NCBI GenBank assembly: GCA_046329435.1
Contig: JAXLUR010000010.1
Coordinates: 62,001 to 126,000, forward strand
Source of the DNA: M3007 sp046329435
GTDB lineage: Bacteria > Bacteroidota > Bacteroidia > Chitinophagales > Saprospiraceae
Length of the DNA: 64,000 nucleotides
Reading direction: 5' to 3'
Shown here: one piece after another, positions 8,412 to 16,411 of the stretch
Position numbering within the stretch: position 1 is the stretch's first letter
Layout: every line of letters starts with the position of its first letter
Made by a program: the position numbers and the translations under genes
The notes under the pieces: model-generated
The model's database searches: none
The model's input: the letters and a program-made list of their open reading frames with translations, nothing else
Told to the model about the DNA's origin: nothing

Positions 8412-9184
8412 TGCTTGCCAAACGAATCATCCCTTGCCTCGACGTCCGGAATGGCCAGACCGTCAAAGGCGTTCGTTTCGAAGACCTGCGCCATGCCGGC
8501 GACCCGGTCGAACTGGCCGCCGCCTATGCCCGGCAGGGTGCCGACGAACTCGTTTTTCTTGATATAACAGCCACGCATGAAGGCCGGGATACTTTTGCCG
8601 AACTGGTGTTTCATGTAGCGCAAGTGCTTGATATTCCGTTTACTGTGGGTGGGGGGATCGGCTCGGTTGAACATGCGGCCCGGCTACTGAAGGCTGGCGC
8701 CGACAAGGTGAGCGTCAACTCGGCCGCTGTTCGTCAACCCGGCTTGCTCACGGCGCTGGCGCAGGAATTCGGCAGCCAGTGTGTGGTACTGGCGGTTGAC
8801 GCGAAGCCTGATGAAAATGGCGTTTGGCGGGTTTGGCTCAACGGCGGGCGCATCCCTACGCCACTCGATGCGCTGGCGTGGGTGCAGGAAGCCGCACAAC
8901 GCGGCGCCGGTGAAATCCTGCTGACTTCGATGGCGCATGACGGCACCAAAGGCGGTTTTGCACTTGATTTTACCCGGGCTGTTGCCAGCGCCGTGCCGGT
9001 ACCTGTGATCGCTTCGGGCGGTGCAGGCAGTATGGCCGATTTTCTGGAGGTATTTACCCGCGGCGGCGCCGATGCCGCTTTGGCAGCCAGTGTTTTTCAT
9101 TTTGGAGAGATCGGTATTCCGGAATTAAAATCTTATCTGTTGGATCATGGAGTCGTTGTCAGAAGCAACCCCCTTGCAGCCTGA
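8411..9184 (+). CDS. hisF: Imidazole glycerol phosphate synthase, cyclase subunit
   Basis: Uses ammonia from HisH to convert PRFAR to imidazole glycerol phosphate and AICAR. A (beta-alpha)8 barrel of 257 residues with catalytic Asp11 (IPCLDVRNG) and Asp130 (AVDAKPDENG). The phosphate-binding segments VGGGI and ASGGAGS are visible. AICAR links the pathway to purine synthesis. The start overlaps hisA by one base, and the last 38 bases overlap hisIE in another frame. Confidence 0.96.
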   Translation: MLAKRIIPCLDVRNGQTVKGVRFEDLRHAGDPVELAAAYARQGADELVFLDITATHEGRDTFAELVFHVAQVLDIPFTVGGGIGSVEHAARLLKAGADKVSVNSAAVRQPGLLTALAQEFGSQCVVLAVDAKPDENGVWRVWLNGGRIPTPLDALAWVQEAAQRGAGEILLTSMAHDGTKGGFALDFTRAVASAVPVPVIASGGAGSMADFLEVFTRGGADAALAASVFHFGEIGIPELKSYLLDHGVVVRSNPLAA

Positions 9185-9770
9185 TTTTGAAAAAATGCCC
9201 GGCGGACTGGCGCCTGCTGTCGTGCAGGATGCCCGCACGGGGCGTGTGCTCATGCTGGGTTATATGAATGCAGCAGCGCTGGAGCGCACCCGGGCGTCGG
9301 GGCTGGTGACCTTTTTCAGCCGGTCGAGGCAAAAATTGTGGGTAAAAGGTGAAACCTCGGGCAATGTGTTGCGCGTCCAATCCATACTGCTCGACTGCGA
9401 TGCCGACGCCTTGCTCATCAAGGCCGAGCCGGCCGGCCCTGTCTGCCATACCGGCGCGGACACCTGCTGGGGCGAGAAAAACGAAGCGGCACGCTTTTTG
9501 GACACTTTGGAACAGGTTATCCAGATGCGTCGCGACTCGGCAGAACCGGGCACCTCCTACACGGCGCAGTTAATGGCCAGGGGTATCCCCAAAATCGCGC
9601 AGAAGCTTGGAGAAGAAGCCGTGGAAACGGTGATCGAGGCCCTGCGCGACGACCGCGAACGCCTCTTGAACGAATGTGCCGACCTGATGTATCATTTTCT
9701 GGTGCTGCTGGCGGCAAAAAACATCCGGTTGAGTGAGGTGGAAGCAGTCTTGCGGGAGCGCCATCGTTGA
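9147..9770 (+). CDS. hisIE: Bifunctional phosphoribosyl-AMP cyclohydrolase / phosphoribosyl-ATP pyrophosphatase
   Basis: A fusion for the second and third steps of the pathway. The N-terminal HisI domain (about residues 13-115) shows VLMLGYMN, the FFSRSRQKLWVKGETSGN segment and the metal-ligand segment LLDCDADAL with further cysteines at GPVCHTGADTCW. The C-terminal HisE domain (about 120-207) is an all-alpha MazG-like pyrophosphohydrolase with KLGEEAVETVIEA and the DLMYHFLVLL helix. The ATG at 9147 lies inside hisF. The next ATG (9195) would remove the conserved DFEK lead-in, so I keep the overlapping start. It is the last gene of the operon; no clear terminator follows. Confidence 0.94.
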   Translation: MESLSEATPLQPDFEKMPGGLAPAVVQDARTGRVLMLGYMNAAALERTRASGLVTFFSRSRQKLWVKGETSGNVLRVQSILLDCDADALLIKAEPAGPVCHTGADTCWGEKNEAARFLDTLEQVIQMRRDSAEPGTSYTAQLMARGIPKIAQKLGEEAVETVIEALRDDRERLLNECADLMYHFLVLLAAKNIRLSEVEAVLRERHR

Positions 9771-9901
9771 TTTGTCCGTTTTTTGCCAAAATTCGATTAC
9801 AAACGAAAGAATATAAATTCTGCCGAAACGTTAAAGTGGCATTGGCAACCGACGAACGTTTTGTAACAGAAAAGTTTTTTTGTCAAAAATTCGTCATGCA
9901 C

Positions 9902-9932
9902 TTGACAGGTGATAAACTCGCCCTTACCTTTG
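9902..9932 (+). promoter_or_regulatory. Bacteroidota-type promoter for the beta-barrel gene
   Basis: TTG at 9902-9904, 20-bp spacer, TACCTTTG at 9925-9932. It predicts a 5' UTR of about 105 nt before the ATG at 10047. The rest of the 276-bp gap after hisIE is AT-rich and shows nothing else I can name. Confidence 0.7.
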
Positions 9933-10046
9933 CACGAAATTAAATTCTAAAACGGTATCAAAACAGACCTTGGCTATCGGATAAATTTTACTTGTTTAGA
10001 CTTTTTCAAAAATTTTATTTTTCAATTACTTTAAATCCGATTTTCC

Positions 10047-10709
10047 ATGAACGCCAGGGCAATCTTCACCGCAGTATTCCTGTTCGCCGCATTCGGCATC
10101 GCCAGTGCACAATCGCGCTACCAGATGGGTTTCACCGTAGGTAGCAACTATTCCTCGCTGAATTCCGATCTGTTTACGACCGCTTCCGGCCGTTTGGCTG
10201 CCGCAGTCGGCTGCACTTTTTCCTTCGGATTCGGCGATCATTTCGAACTCAACCCCGAGATCATTCTTACGCAAAAAGGCGCCAGTGCCAAAGCCGTTTA
10301 TTTCCGCCCCGAGCAAACGGCCGACCAGCGTACCTATAATTTCTACTACAATACATTCGAAGCCGGTCTTTTTGCCGGGTTTCAGCCCAGTACAAGTATT
10401 CCGGTTCGTCTTCAGGCCGGCGGATTTTTCGGCACGCATTTCCACACGCTGAACAAAAACAACCGCGACCTGATGGTAGGCGACTACGAAAACATCAACA
10501 ATGCCACCCCGGCTTACCAGCTGAACGACGCTTTCTCGGGCGTTGATTTTGGTCCTGCCGTAGGCATCAGCGCCGGCGAAGGCCACTTCCGCGCCACCGC
10601 CCGCTACTATTTCGGCGCCGCCAACCTGTACAACAACCTTGATTTCGTGGAAGGTGGTCACCACATCCGCACCAATTCGCTTCGCCTCACGCTGACTTAT
10701 TTCCTGTAA
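10047..10709 (+). CDS. Outer-membrane beta-barrel protein, PorT-like family
   Basis: A 220-residue secreted protein with an N-terminal signal peptide (MNARAIFTAVFLFAAFG, cleavage probably after ASAQ). The rest is alternating hydrophobic and polar segments ending in the aromatic terminal strand LRLTLTYFL, as expected for an outer-membrane barrel with a C-terminal phenylalanine/leucine signature. The pattern (glycine-rich strands, one short turn-rich extracellular loop) fits the small 8-10-stranded barrels annotated as PorT-family or OMP_b-brl_2 in Bacteroidota. It has its own promoter and terminator, so it appears monocistronic. Cargo or function cannot be read from the sequence. Confidence 0.75.
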   Translation: MNARAIFTAVFLFAAFGIASAQSRYQMGFTVGSNYSSLNSDLFTTASGRLAAAVGCTFSFGFGDHFELNPEIILTQKGASAKAVYFRPEQTADQRTYNFYYNTFEAGLFAGFQPSTSIPVRLQAGGFFGTHFHTLNKNNRDLMVGDYENINNATPAYQLNDAFSGVDFGPAVGISAGEGHFRATARYYFGAANLYNNLDFVEGGHHIRTNSLRLTLTYFL

Positions 10710-10796
10710 ATAGCAGCTGAAAAGATATTAAAGCCAAAAACCGGCCCCCCGGCCGGTCCACATCTTTAAACCGTACACCCGTAGTTTGAGTAATTG

Positions 10797-10830
10797 AAAA
10801 GCCGGCGTCCGAAGGGATGACCGGCTTTTT
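10797..10830 (+). terminator. Intrinsic terminator after the barrel gene
   Basis: AAAAGCCGG (10797-10805) pairs with CCGGCTTTT (10821-10829), 15-nt loop, followed by a T-rich tract. Confidence 0.8.
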
Positions 10831-10929
10831 GCTTTTGGGGTTGATAAGGTTGATGGGGTTTATAAAAGGAGGGTGGATGCTCTCGGGTGGATGTACATTT
10901 TGGGGAAGGCATGTTTTGTGAGGTATTAT

Positions 10930-10964
10930 AAAAAAAGAGACCGTCCGGCAGGACAGCCTCTTTT
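10930..10964 (-). terminator. Intrinsic terminator after the acyl-CoA dehydrogenase gene
   Basis: AAAAGAG (10933-10939) pairs with CTCTTTT (10958-10964), with inner GTCC/GGAC (10943-10946/10951-10954). On the minus strand the stem is followed by seven U (10936 down to 10930). Confidence 0.75.
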
Positions 10965-11027
10965 GCTTTATTCTTCAAATAATAGCATCAGCGAAAAACT
11001 CAATCGCATCCTTAAATTCTTTCCTCT

Positions 11028-12179
11028 TTACACGTACAGCGCTCCGTTCAGCACATTCCGCGAGATCACGATCCGCTGCACTTCCGAGGTGCCTTCGTAG
11101 ATCTGTGTGATCTTGGCGTCGCGCATGAGGCGCTCCACGTGGTATTCTTTGACGTAGCCGTAGCCGCCGTGTATTTGCACGGCCTCGACGGTGTGGCGCA
11201 TGGCGGCTTCCGAAGCGATGAGTTTGGCCATGGCGGCGGCCTGGTCGTAGTCGGCGTTCTGGTCTTTCAATACGGCGGCGCGGTACACCATGAGGCGGGC
11301 AGCTTCGATATCGGTGGCCATGTCGGCGATCTTGAACGCGATAGCCTGGTGGTTGGCGATGGGTTTGCCGAAGGCCTGACGTTCCTTGGCGTAGGCGACC
11401 GAAAGTTCGTAAGCGCCGGCGGCGATACCGAGGGCTTGCGACGCGATGCCGATACGGCCGCCGGAGAGGGTTTTCATGGCGAATTTGAAGCCGAAACCGT
11501 CTTCACCGATGCGGTTGTCCTTGGGCACTTTCACGTCGTTGTACATGATGGTGTGGGTGTCGGAAGAGCGAATGCCGAGTTTGTCTTCCTTGGCGCCCAC
11601 GACTACGCCGGGCCAGCTGGTTTCCACGATCAGGCAGTTGATGCCTTTATGACCTTTTTCCGGGTGGGTTTGGGCCATCACGAGGTGCACCTGCGAGGTG
11701 CCACCGTTGGTGATCCAGTTTTTGGTGCCGTTGAGGAGGTAGTGGTCGCCCATGTCCACGGCCGTTGTGCGCTGACTGGTGGCGTCGCTGCCGGCTTCGG
11801 GTTCGGACAGGCAGAAGGAGCCGATCCATTCGCCCGTGGCGAGCTTGGGCAGGTATTTGCGTTTTTGCTCTTCGGTGCCGTATGCTTCAATGCCCCAGCA
11901 AACCAGCGAGTTGTTGACCGACATGATCACGGCGCAAGAAGCATCCACTTTGGAGATTTCTTCCATGGCCAGTACGTAACTCAGGGTATCCATCCCGCCC
12001 CCGCCGTATTCGGGCGACACCATCATGCCCAGAAATCCGAGTTCGGCCATCATACGGACCTGCTCGGTGGGGTATTTCATGTGTGAGTCGCGTTCGATAA
12101 CGCCGGGTTTCAGTTCATTTTGGGCAAATTGACGGGCCGCTTCCTTGACGGCCAGATGTTCTTCGGTCAGATGAAACAT
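11028..12179 (-). CDS. Acyl-CoA dehydrogenase (short-chain/butyryl-CoA type)
   Basis: An FAD enzyme that introduces the alpha-beta double bond in acyl-CoA during fatty-acid or branched-chain degradation, passing electrons to ETF. It has 383 residues, the normal length. Visible are the N-terminal helical domain, the FAD signature FCLSEPEAGSDA, the middle beta domain GTKNWITNGG, and the C-terminal helical domain with RQAFGKPI, QIHGGYGY and YEGTSEVQRIVI, whose Glu is at the usual catalytic-base position. The start at 12179 (MFHLTEEHL) replaces a longer frame because it matches the family N-terminus and lies about 55 bp after a predicted start of transcription. Chain-length preference is inferred from overall likeness only. 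Confidence 0.93.
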   Translation of the reverse strand: MFHLTEEHLAVKEAARQFAQNELKPGVIERDSHMKYPTEQVRMMAELGFLGMMVSPEYGGGGMDTLSYVLAMEEISKVDASCAVIMSVNNSLVCWGIEAYGTEEQKRKYLPKLATGEWIGSFCLSEPEAGSDATSQRTTAVDMGDHYLLNGTKNWITNGGTSQVHLVMAQTHPEKGHKGINCLIVETSWPGVVVGAKEDKLGIRSSDTHTIMYNDVKVPKDNRIGEDGFGFKFAMKTLSGGRIGIASQALGIAAGAYELSVAYAKERQAFGKPIANHQAIAFKIADMATDIEAARLMVYRAAVLKDQNADYDQAAAMAKLIASEAAMRHTVEAVQIHGGYGYVKEYHVERLMRDAKITQIYEGTSEVQRIVISRNVLNGALYV

Positions 12180-12242
12180 GATGTGGTGGTCTTTACTGCA
12201 AATACTTGGTTGATAATTGGACAGGGCATTTTCCGGAAGCCG

Positions 12243-12250
12243 CAAAGGTA
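12243..12250 (-). promoter_or_regulatory. -7 promoter element for the acyl-CoA dehydrogenase
   Basis: TACCTTTG on the minus strand, about 64 bp upstream of the start codon. A -33 TTG at the right spacing is not clear. Confidence 0.5.
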
Positions 12251-12267
12251 TGAATCTGCCAGCGATT

Positions 12268-13077
12268 CTACTCCGTCACATGTGCCTGTACCGCCTGCAA
12301 AACCTCCTTGTCGGGCGTGCCGCTGTGGTGAATAAAAGCCACCACGCTGCAATGCCTGGCCTCCCATGCCGGGTCGAGTACGACGTCGTAATCGAATGTA
12401 AACGCTTCGCCCCCCGTAAGGGCGCCGATCGGGTCGCCGTCGGTTTTAGTCACGACATCGCGCAGAACGTGGCGATGCGTGTAATTGTTCACCTTCACGA
12501 GGTTGACTTGCTGAACATCAACAATACTGTCCTGTGTAATCAGGATGCTCAGCCGCAGGTCGCCATCGAGGGTGTTTTCGGGCGTGGCATTGATCTTCAT
12601 GTGCAATTTGCGGCTGCTGGAGTCGTATTCCGTGGTCAGATAAAGCCCCAGTTTGTAGTCCGTCTGCAATTGACTGGCAGCAGTGCTGGCCCAGAGGGAG
12701 GGGAGCAGAAAGGCCGAGCCGTTGACGGTGCGGCGATTAAAAGCTGCCGTAGGGAATGCCAGCGGCGCGCCAATGAAGTCGGCCATGGCGGTGCCATCGT
12801 CGGTGCGGAAGTCGTACTGACTGGTGGAGAAAGGCACTGAAAACTGCTGGGCAGCATGGATCGATACGACAATCACGTTTTCCTCGCCATAGGTTTCCAC
12901 CAGGTTTTCCAGTTCGATGGAGCCGTCGGGGCACTGGGCGCACTGCACGCCGGTGAGTTCTTCCACGAGCAGGCGGTGGCTGCCGGAGCTGAGGTCGGGG
13001 ATCGGAATCGGTTCTTCCTTGCAGGCGGAAAGTGCCAGCAACGACAGGGCGAAGAAGCAGAAAAAGAGATTTTTCAT
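12268..13077 (-). CDS. Omp28-related outer-membrane lipoprotein
   Basis: A 269-residue lipoprotein: signal peptide with lipobox LSAC and acylated Cys19, followed by an acidic, proline-rich linker. Residues about 37-130 contain VEELTGVQCAQCPDG with a CxxC pair, then a thioredoxin-like pattern (NVIVVSIHAAQ; a cis-proline-like FPTAAFNR), as in the Omp28 family of Bacteroidota surface lipoproteins. The C-terminal half is beta-rich. It is directly downstream of the DUF6029 barrel gene (37-bp gap), and the two probably form one transcript. A role in disulfide chemistry or thiol-linked export is suggested only by the fold and the CxxC. Confidence 0.8.
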   Translation of the reverse strand: MKNLFFCFFALSLLALSACKEEPIPIPDLSSGSHRLLVEELTGVQCAQCPDGSIELENLVETYGEENVIVVSIHAAQQFSVPFSTSQYDFRTDDGTAMADFIGAPLAFPTAAFNRRTVNGSAFLLPSLWASTAASQLQTDYKLGLYLTTEYDSSSRKLHMKINATPENTLDGDLRLSILITQDSIVDVQQVNLVKVNNYTHRHVLRDVVTKTDGDPIGALTGGEAFTFDYDVVLDPAWEARHCSVVAFIHHSGTPDKEVLQAVQAHVTE

Positions 13078-13114
13078 GATGAAAACAACAGTTTTTTATC
13101 CGAAACGGCTTGTT

Positions 13115-14779
13115 TTAAAAAGAAGAATTGATGCGCAATTGCACCCCGTGGAAAGTCGGTTCGTAGCGGCAAATACCGCCGGCGCAGTTGATGCCTTCCA
13201 CCTGTTTGACATAAGCCAGCGAAAAACGATTGGCTTTGTGGGTGTAAACAATGCCCACGGTAGGGTAGTGGATCTTGTCGAATCGCGTAAATTCGGGTTT
13301 GTACTTGTCCGCATGCTGGTGCGGCATTTTGTACATATCGGAAGCATAAAACAACCAGTGGGGCGCCAGCCCGACCTCGGCCAGCAGGAAGGCCCAGGAG
13401 CCGAATTCTTCCTCGGTGTCGAGGTATTGGGCTTCTATGCGGATGGAGCGTTTGGCGGTGAAACGGTACAAAAACTCGGCGTACGGCGTCCGTGCCTGCA
13501 CGTAGGTGCGGTCTGCCTGCCCTTTCACGTCGTACAGGGCTTTTTTACCCTGATAAATCTCCATGTTGTATTTCATGATCTGGAAACCAAACAAAGCCTG
13601 CCATTTGCGTTTTTGCTTGAAAGTAATTTCCGGGGCGATTTCGCGGTAAAGTTCGGTGCCGTCGAGCAGCCGGATATCGGACACGTTGAGGCCCACGCCC
13701 AGTTGTTTGTTCACTTTATACTTGATGTCGAGCTGGTAGGCCTGCTCGCCGAGTTCCTGGGTAGCCGGGCTGAAACGGGCCGTGAGGCGATAGGTGTTCT
13801 GGCGGGCCATGGGCGGCAGGAAGTTGATTGCGCCCTGTACCCCCGTCACGAAGGGGTTCTGGCGGAAAGAAAAATCCTTGGTGCGCTTGCCTTCCAGCGT
13901 GATGCCCAGGCCTTCTTTGGCATAGGAAACGCTGGAATAAACCGTATAGCCCTCGGCATTGCGTAGTTTGCCCTTGCCGCCGGTGGCCTTCGCTGCAAGC
14001 GGATCGTAAATGACGTCGTTGGTCTTCAGCGCGCCTTCCACATACCAGGTTACGGGGCCTGCCGTGAGGGTGTTGTACAATGTGGCGGCGTACGTATTGT
14101 ATTGTGCGCCAATGCTGTCGATGGGGTTGTAACTTGCGATGGTATTGACGATCTGGTTGATCGTTTCGTCGTCGTAAGTGCGGGCCACCACGCCGATGCC
14201 GGGAGCAAGGGTGAGGCTTTTGGCCGAATCGGGCTTGATAAAACCTTCGAGCACAAGGCCGCGCACGTTGGTGCCGTATTGGCTGAATTGTTGTTTTTGT
14301 TTGCCCGTAAACGCGCGGATGTTCCAGTTGTCGTTGAATTGATAGCCCACTTTCACGCCGTGCAGGGCGTTGTCGATCATCAGCGAACGCTCTTCATAGG
14401 AGCGGTAAATGATGCCCGAGCCGATCTGGTCGTAGAGGTAGCCGCCGGCCAGGTCGAATTTGCCGACCGTTTTGTGTACGTACCAGCGCCCGATGCCTTG
14501 CCCGTTGAACGAAGCGAGCGGATTGAGCAGGTTGGAATTGTTGAACACATCGAAACGAAGGCCAAAATCAAAGCCCCAGTTGGAGTAATTGAGATTGAGC
14601 CAGCTCTCGGCGCCGAATTTCTGGTAGTCGTACTGCGGCGTGCCGAAGGCGTTGATGGTCGAATCCGACACAAAAAAGTTGCCGTTGCTTTGCAGGTTGC
14701 CGGTGATCCGGGCGTTGTTCTGTGCAAGCAGGGTGAAGGATGTAAGGCAGCAAAGGGTAGCGAGTAGAAGGTGTCTCAT
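13115..14779 (-). CDS. DUF6029-type outer-membrane beta-barrel protein
   Basis: A 554-residue protein with a signal peptide (MRHLLLATLCCLTSFTLLAQ). The mature N-terminus (ITGNLQSNGNFFVSDS) and the succession of amphipathic strands resemble the DUF6029 family, large barrels found almost only in Bacteroidota beside Omp28-like or thioredoxin-like lipoproteins. The last strand ends GVQLRINSSF with the terminal aromatic expected for BAM insertion. The start at 14779 is preferred over a longer frame because it begins at the signal peptide; a near-consensus -7 element (TACATTCG) sits at 14806-14813. The substrate or function is unknown. Confidence 0.78.
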   Translation of the reverse strand: MRHLLLATLCCLTSFTLLAQNNARITGNLQSNGNFFVSDSTINAFGTPQYDYQKFGAESWLNLNYSNWGFDFGLRFDVFNNSNLLNPLASFNGQGIGRWYVHKTVGKFDLAGGYLYDQIGSGIIYRSYEERSLMIDNALHGVKVGYQFNDNWNIRAFTGKQKQQFSQYGTNVRGLVLEGFIKPDSAKSLTLAPGIGVVARTYDDETINQIVNTIASYNPIDSIGAQYNTYAATLYNTLTAGPVTWYVEGALKTNDVIYDPLAAKATGGKGKLRNAEGYTVYSSVSYAKEGLGITLEGKRTKDFSFRQNPFVTGVQGAINFLPPMARQNTYRLTARFSPATQELGEQAYQLDIKYKVNKQLGVGLNVSDIRLLDGTELYREIAPEITFKQKRKWQALFGFQIMKYNMEIYQGKKALYDVKGQADRTYVQARTPYAEFLYRFTAKRSIRIEAQYLDTEEEFGSWAFLLAEVGLAPHWLFYASDMYKMPHQHADKYKPEFTRFDKIHYPTVGIVYTHKANRFSLAYVKQVEGINCAGGICRYEPTFHGVQLRINSSF

Positions 14780-14899
14780 GCTTGTAAAGTCAGTAGAATT
14801 TAGGGCGAATGTAGCGCCTCGCCAAACCTTGTTGGTCAATCAAAGCCGGAAAATGGACTGCGGCGGACAAAAATTGGCGAAGCTGTCGTTGCAGCGACA

Positions 14900-16288
14900 T
14901 CAGCGCTGCAGGTTTTCCAGCAACCAGTCGCGCTCGGCTACGGCCGCGGTCTGCCTGATTTTTTCGGCCAAAGCCCGCCGGCGTGCAGGGCCCTGACCCA
15001 CGGTTTTGACCATTTTTTGGGTAAATTTTACAAAATTCAGGTAGCTCTCGCGGTGGTAGCCCAGGCCTTTTCTGCGCCGCAAATAGGCTTTAAAACTCTC
15101 GAGCAGACTGCTCAACGGCAGCCATTCATGCAACTCGAAATAGCTGCGCAACAACATTTTACGGGCGTCGATCTGGATAAAAACATCCGGAAACTCGACC
15201 TCCCGCAACAGTTCGAGCACCGCCCGGTAATCCGAACTGCGAAAATGCAGCACTGCTTTGGCGTAGCGGTAAATATTGTCGCGGTCGGTGTCGGGCAGGG
15301 CCACGCGGTAATTTTCGAGAAAAGCCGCTGCCCAGTCGTGTTCGCCGCAAAGCTTAGCCAGGTTGAGGATGTTGATGTAGGTGTATTTGGGGAGCACTTC
15401 GTTTTCGAGCAGGATGCCGCGTTCGAGCGCCTGCCGGTAGAGGTCGAGCGCTTCGCGGGTGTAGTTTTTTTCGCCACGGTTGTGCCGCCGGATGGCAAAA
15501 TTGATCGCCGTCATGAACAGATCGCGGCTTTCGGCTGCGCGGAAAAGATGCACGTGTGCCGCAAGCAATTCTTTCAACTGCCTGAAACGGTCTTCGTTGT
15601 CGGGGTCTTGCATGGCCCGGAAGCCGGCGTGCATGAGGGCGAGCGCGGGGTTGCCGGTCGCTTCGGCGGCGATGGAAAGGGCTTCGGCTGCCAGCGGAAC
15701 GGGCGGCTGGGCGTCGCGGGTCAGGGTTTCGAGCGAACGCGCCGTGCCCGACCATTTGATGTTTTCGAGCAGGTAAAAGTTGGTGAGTGCGTCGGTGACC
15801 TCCCCCAGGTTGGGCTGCCCGTCCTGGGGCGCCACGATCCAGTGGGCGAAGCGTTCTTTTTGCAGGCGGTATTCGAGCAGCCAGTAGTCGGCGTCGCGCT
15901 GCGGGGCTTCGAGGAGCTGCCGGTGCAAATGTTGGGCATTGTGCTCGAAATGGCGCGCCAGCCCCCGTTTGCGAAAGGCGCAGCAGCGCAGCAATTGCTC
16001 GTTGTGCGGGTCGTTGCGCAGTTCTTCCACGGCAAGAAACTGTTCGAGGCGTTCGGAAAACCAGTTGAGCAGCAGGTTGAAACGCAAATTATCGAAAGCT
16101 TCATTGGGGTATATTTTTTTATAAAGGTCGATTTTTGTACTTGAAATATTCAAGGCTCTTAGCTGCTCATACAGCCCGAGCATGTCTTTTCTGTGGTTGA
16201 AATAAGGCGATTGTAAGAACTTTTTGAACCTGATTTGCTCTTTTTCCGATAAAGTCTGAAAAAGCCGGACAGCGAGCGTTTGTTGCAT
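14900..16288 (-). CDS. Conserved helical hypothetical protein (TPR-like)
   Basis: A 462-residue cytoplasmic protein without signal peptide or membrane segments. It is almost entirely alpha-helical, with recurrent pairs of leucine/alanine-rich helices (for example FLQSPYFNHRKDMLGLYEQL, and the helical pairs from about residue 215 to 400) that suggest an alpha-solenoid related to TPR repeats. There is no catalytic motif I recognise. The N-terminal phrase on rarely touched short segments (SPYFNHRKD) occurs in a family I associate with Saprospiria-type genomes, but I cannot name it. It stands alone, divergent from the T9SS gene at 16412 across a 123-bp gap. Function unknown. Confidence 0.7.
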   Translation of the reverse strand: MQQTLAVRLFQTLSEKEQIRFKKFLQSPYFNHRKDMLGLYEQLRALNISSTKIDLYKKIYPNEAFDNLRFNLLLNWFSERLEQFLAVEELRNDPHNEQLLRCCAFRKRGLARHFEHNAQHLHRQLLEAPQRDADYWLLEYRLQKERFAHWIVAPQDGQPNLGEVTDALTNFYLLENIKWSGTARSLETLTRDAQPPVPLAAEALSIAAEATGNPALALMHAGFRAMQDPDNEDRFRQLKELLAAHVHLFRAAESRDLFMTAINFAIRRHNRGEKNYTREALDLYRQALERGILLENEVLPKYTYINILNLAKLCGEHDWAAAFLENYRVALPDTDRDNIYRYAKAVLHFRSSDYRAVLELLREVEFPDVFIQIDARKMLLRSYFELHEWLPLSSLLESFKAYLRRRKGLGYHRESYLNFVKFTQKMVKTVGQGPARRRALAEKIRQTAAVAERDWLLENLQR

Positions 16289-16411
16289 GGTATCTTCTTT
16301 TAGCGCAGTTTACTTTTTTATAACAAGAGGAAAATGTACTGGTTTTCGATGCCCGGGTGCTGGACTTTTGTGTAAAAAATCACCGACATACAAAAGCCGT
16401 ATCAAGCTCCT

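Larger units (their letters stand above)
10710..11027. other. Intergenic region holding terminators only
   Basis: This 318-bp gap between convergent genes holds a GC palindrome (CCGGCC/GGCCGG, 10741-10756) and the two intrinsic terminators listed separately. Nothing coding is convincing. Confidence 0.6.

Noticed and set aside
11139..12086. A 315-codon plus-strand frame across the acyl-CoA dehydrogenase
   Set aside because: Antisense shadow with His/Gly/Val/Phe-rich composition; the minus-strand dehydrogenase is complete.
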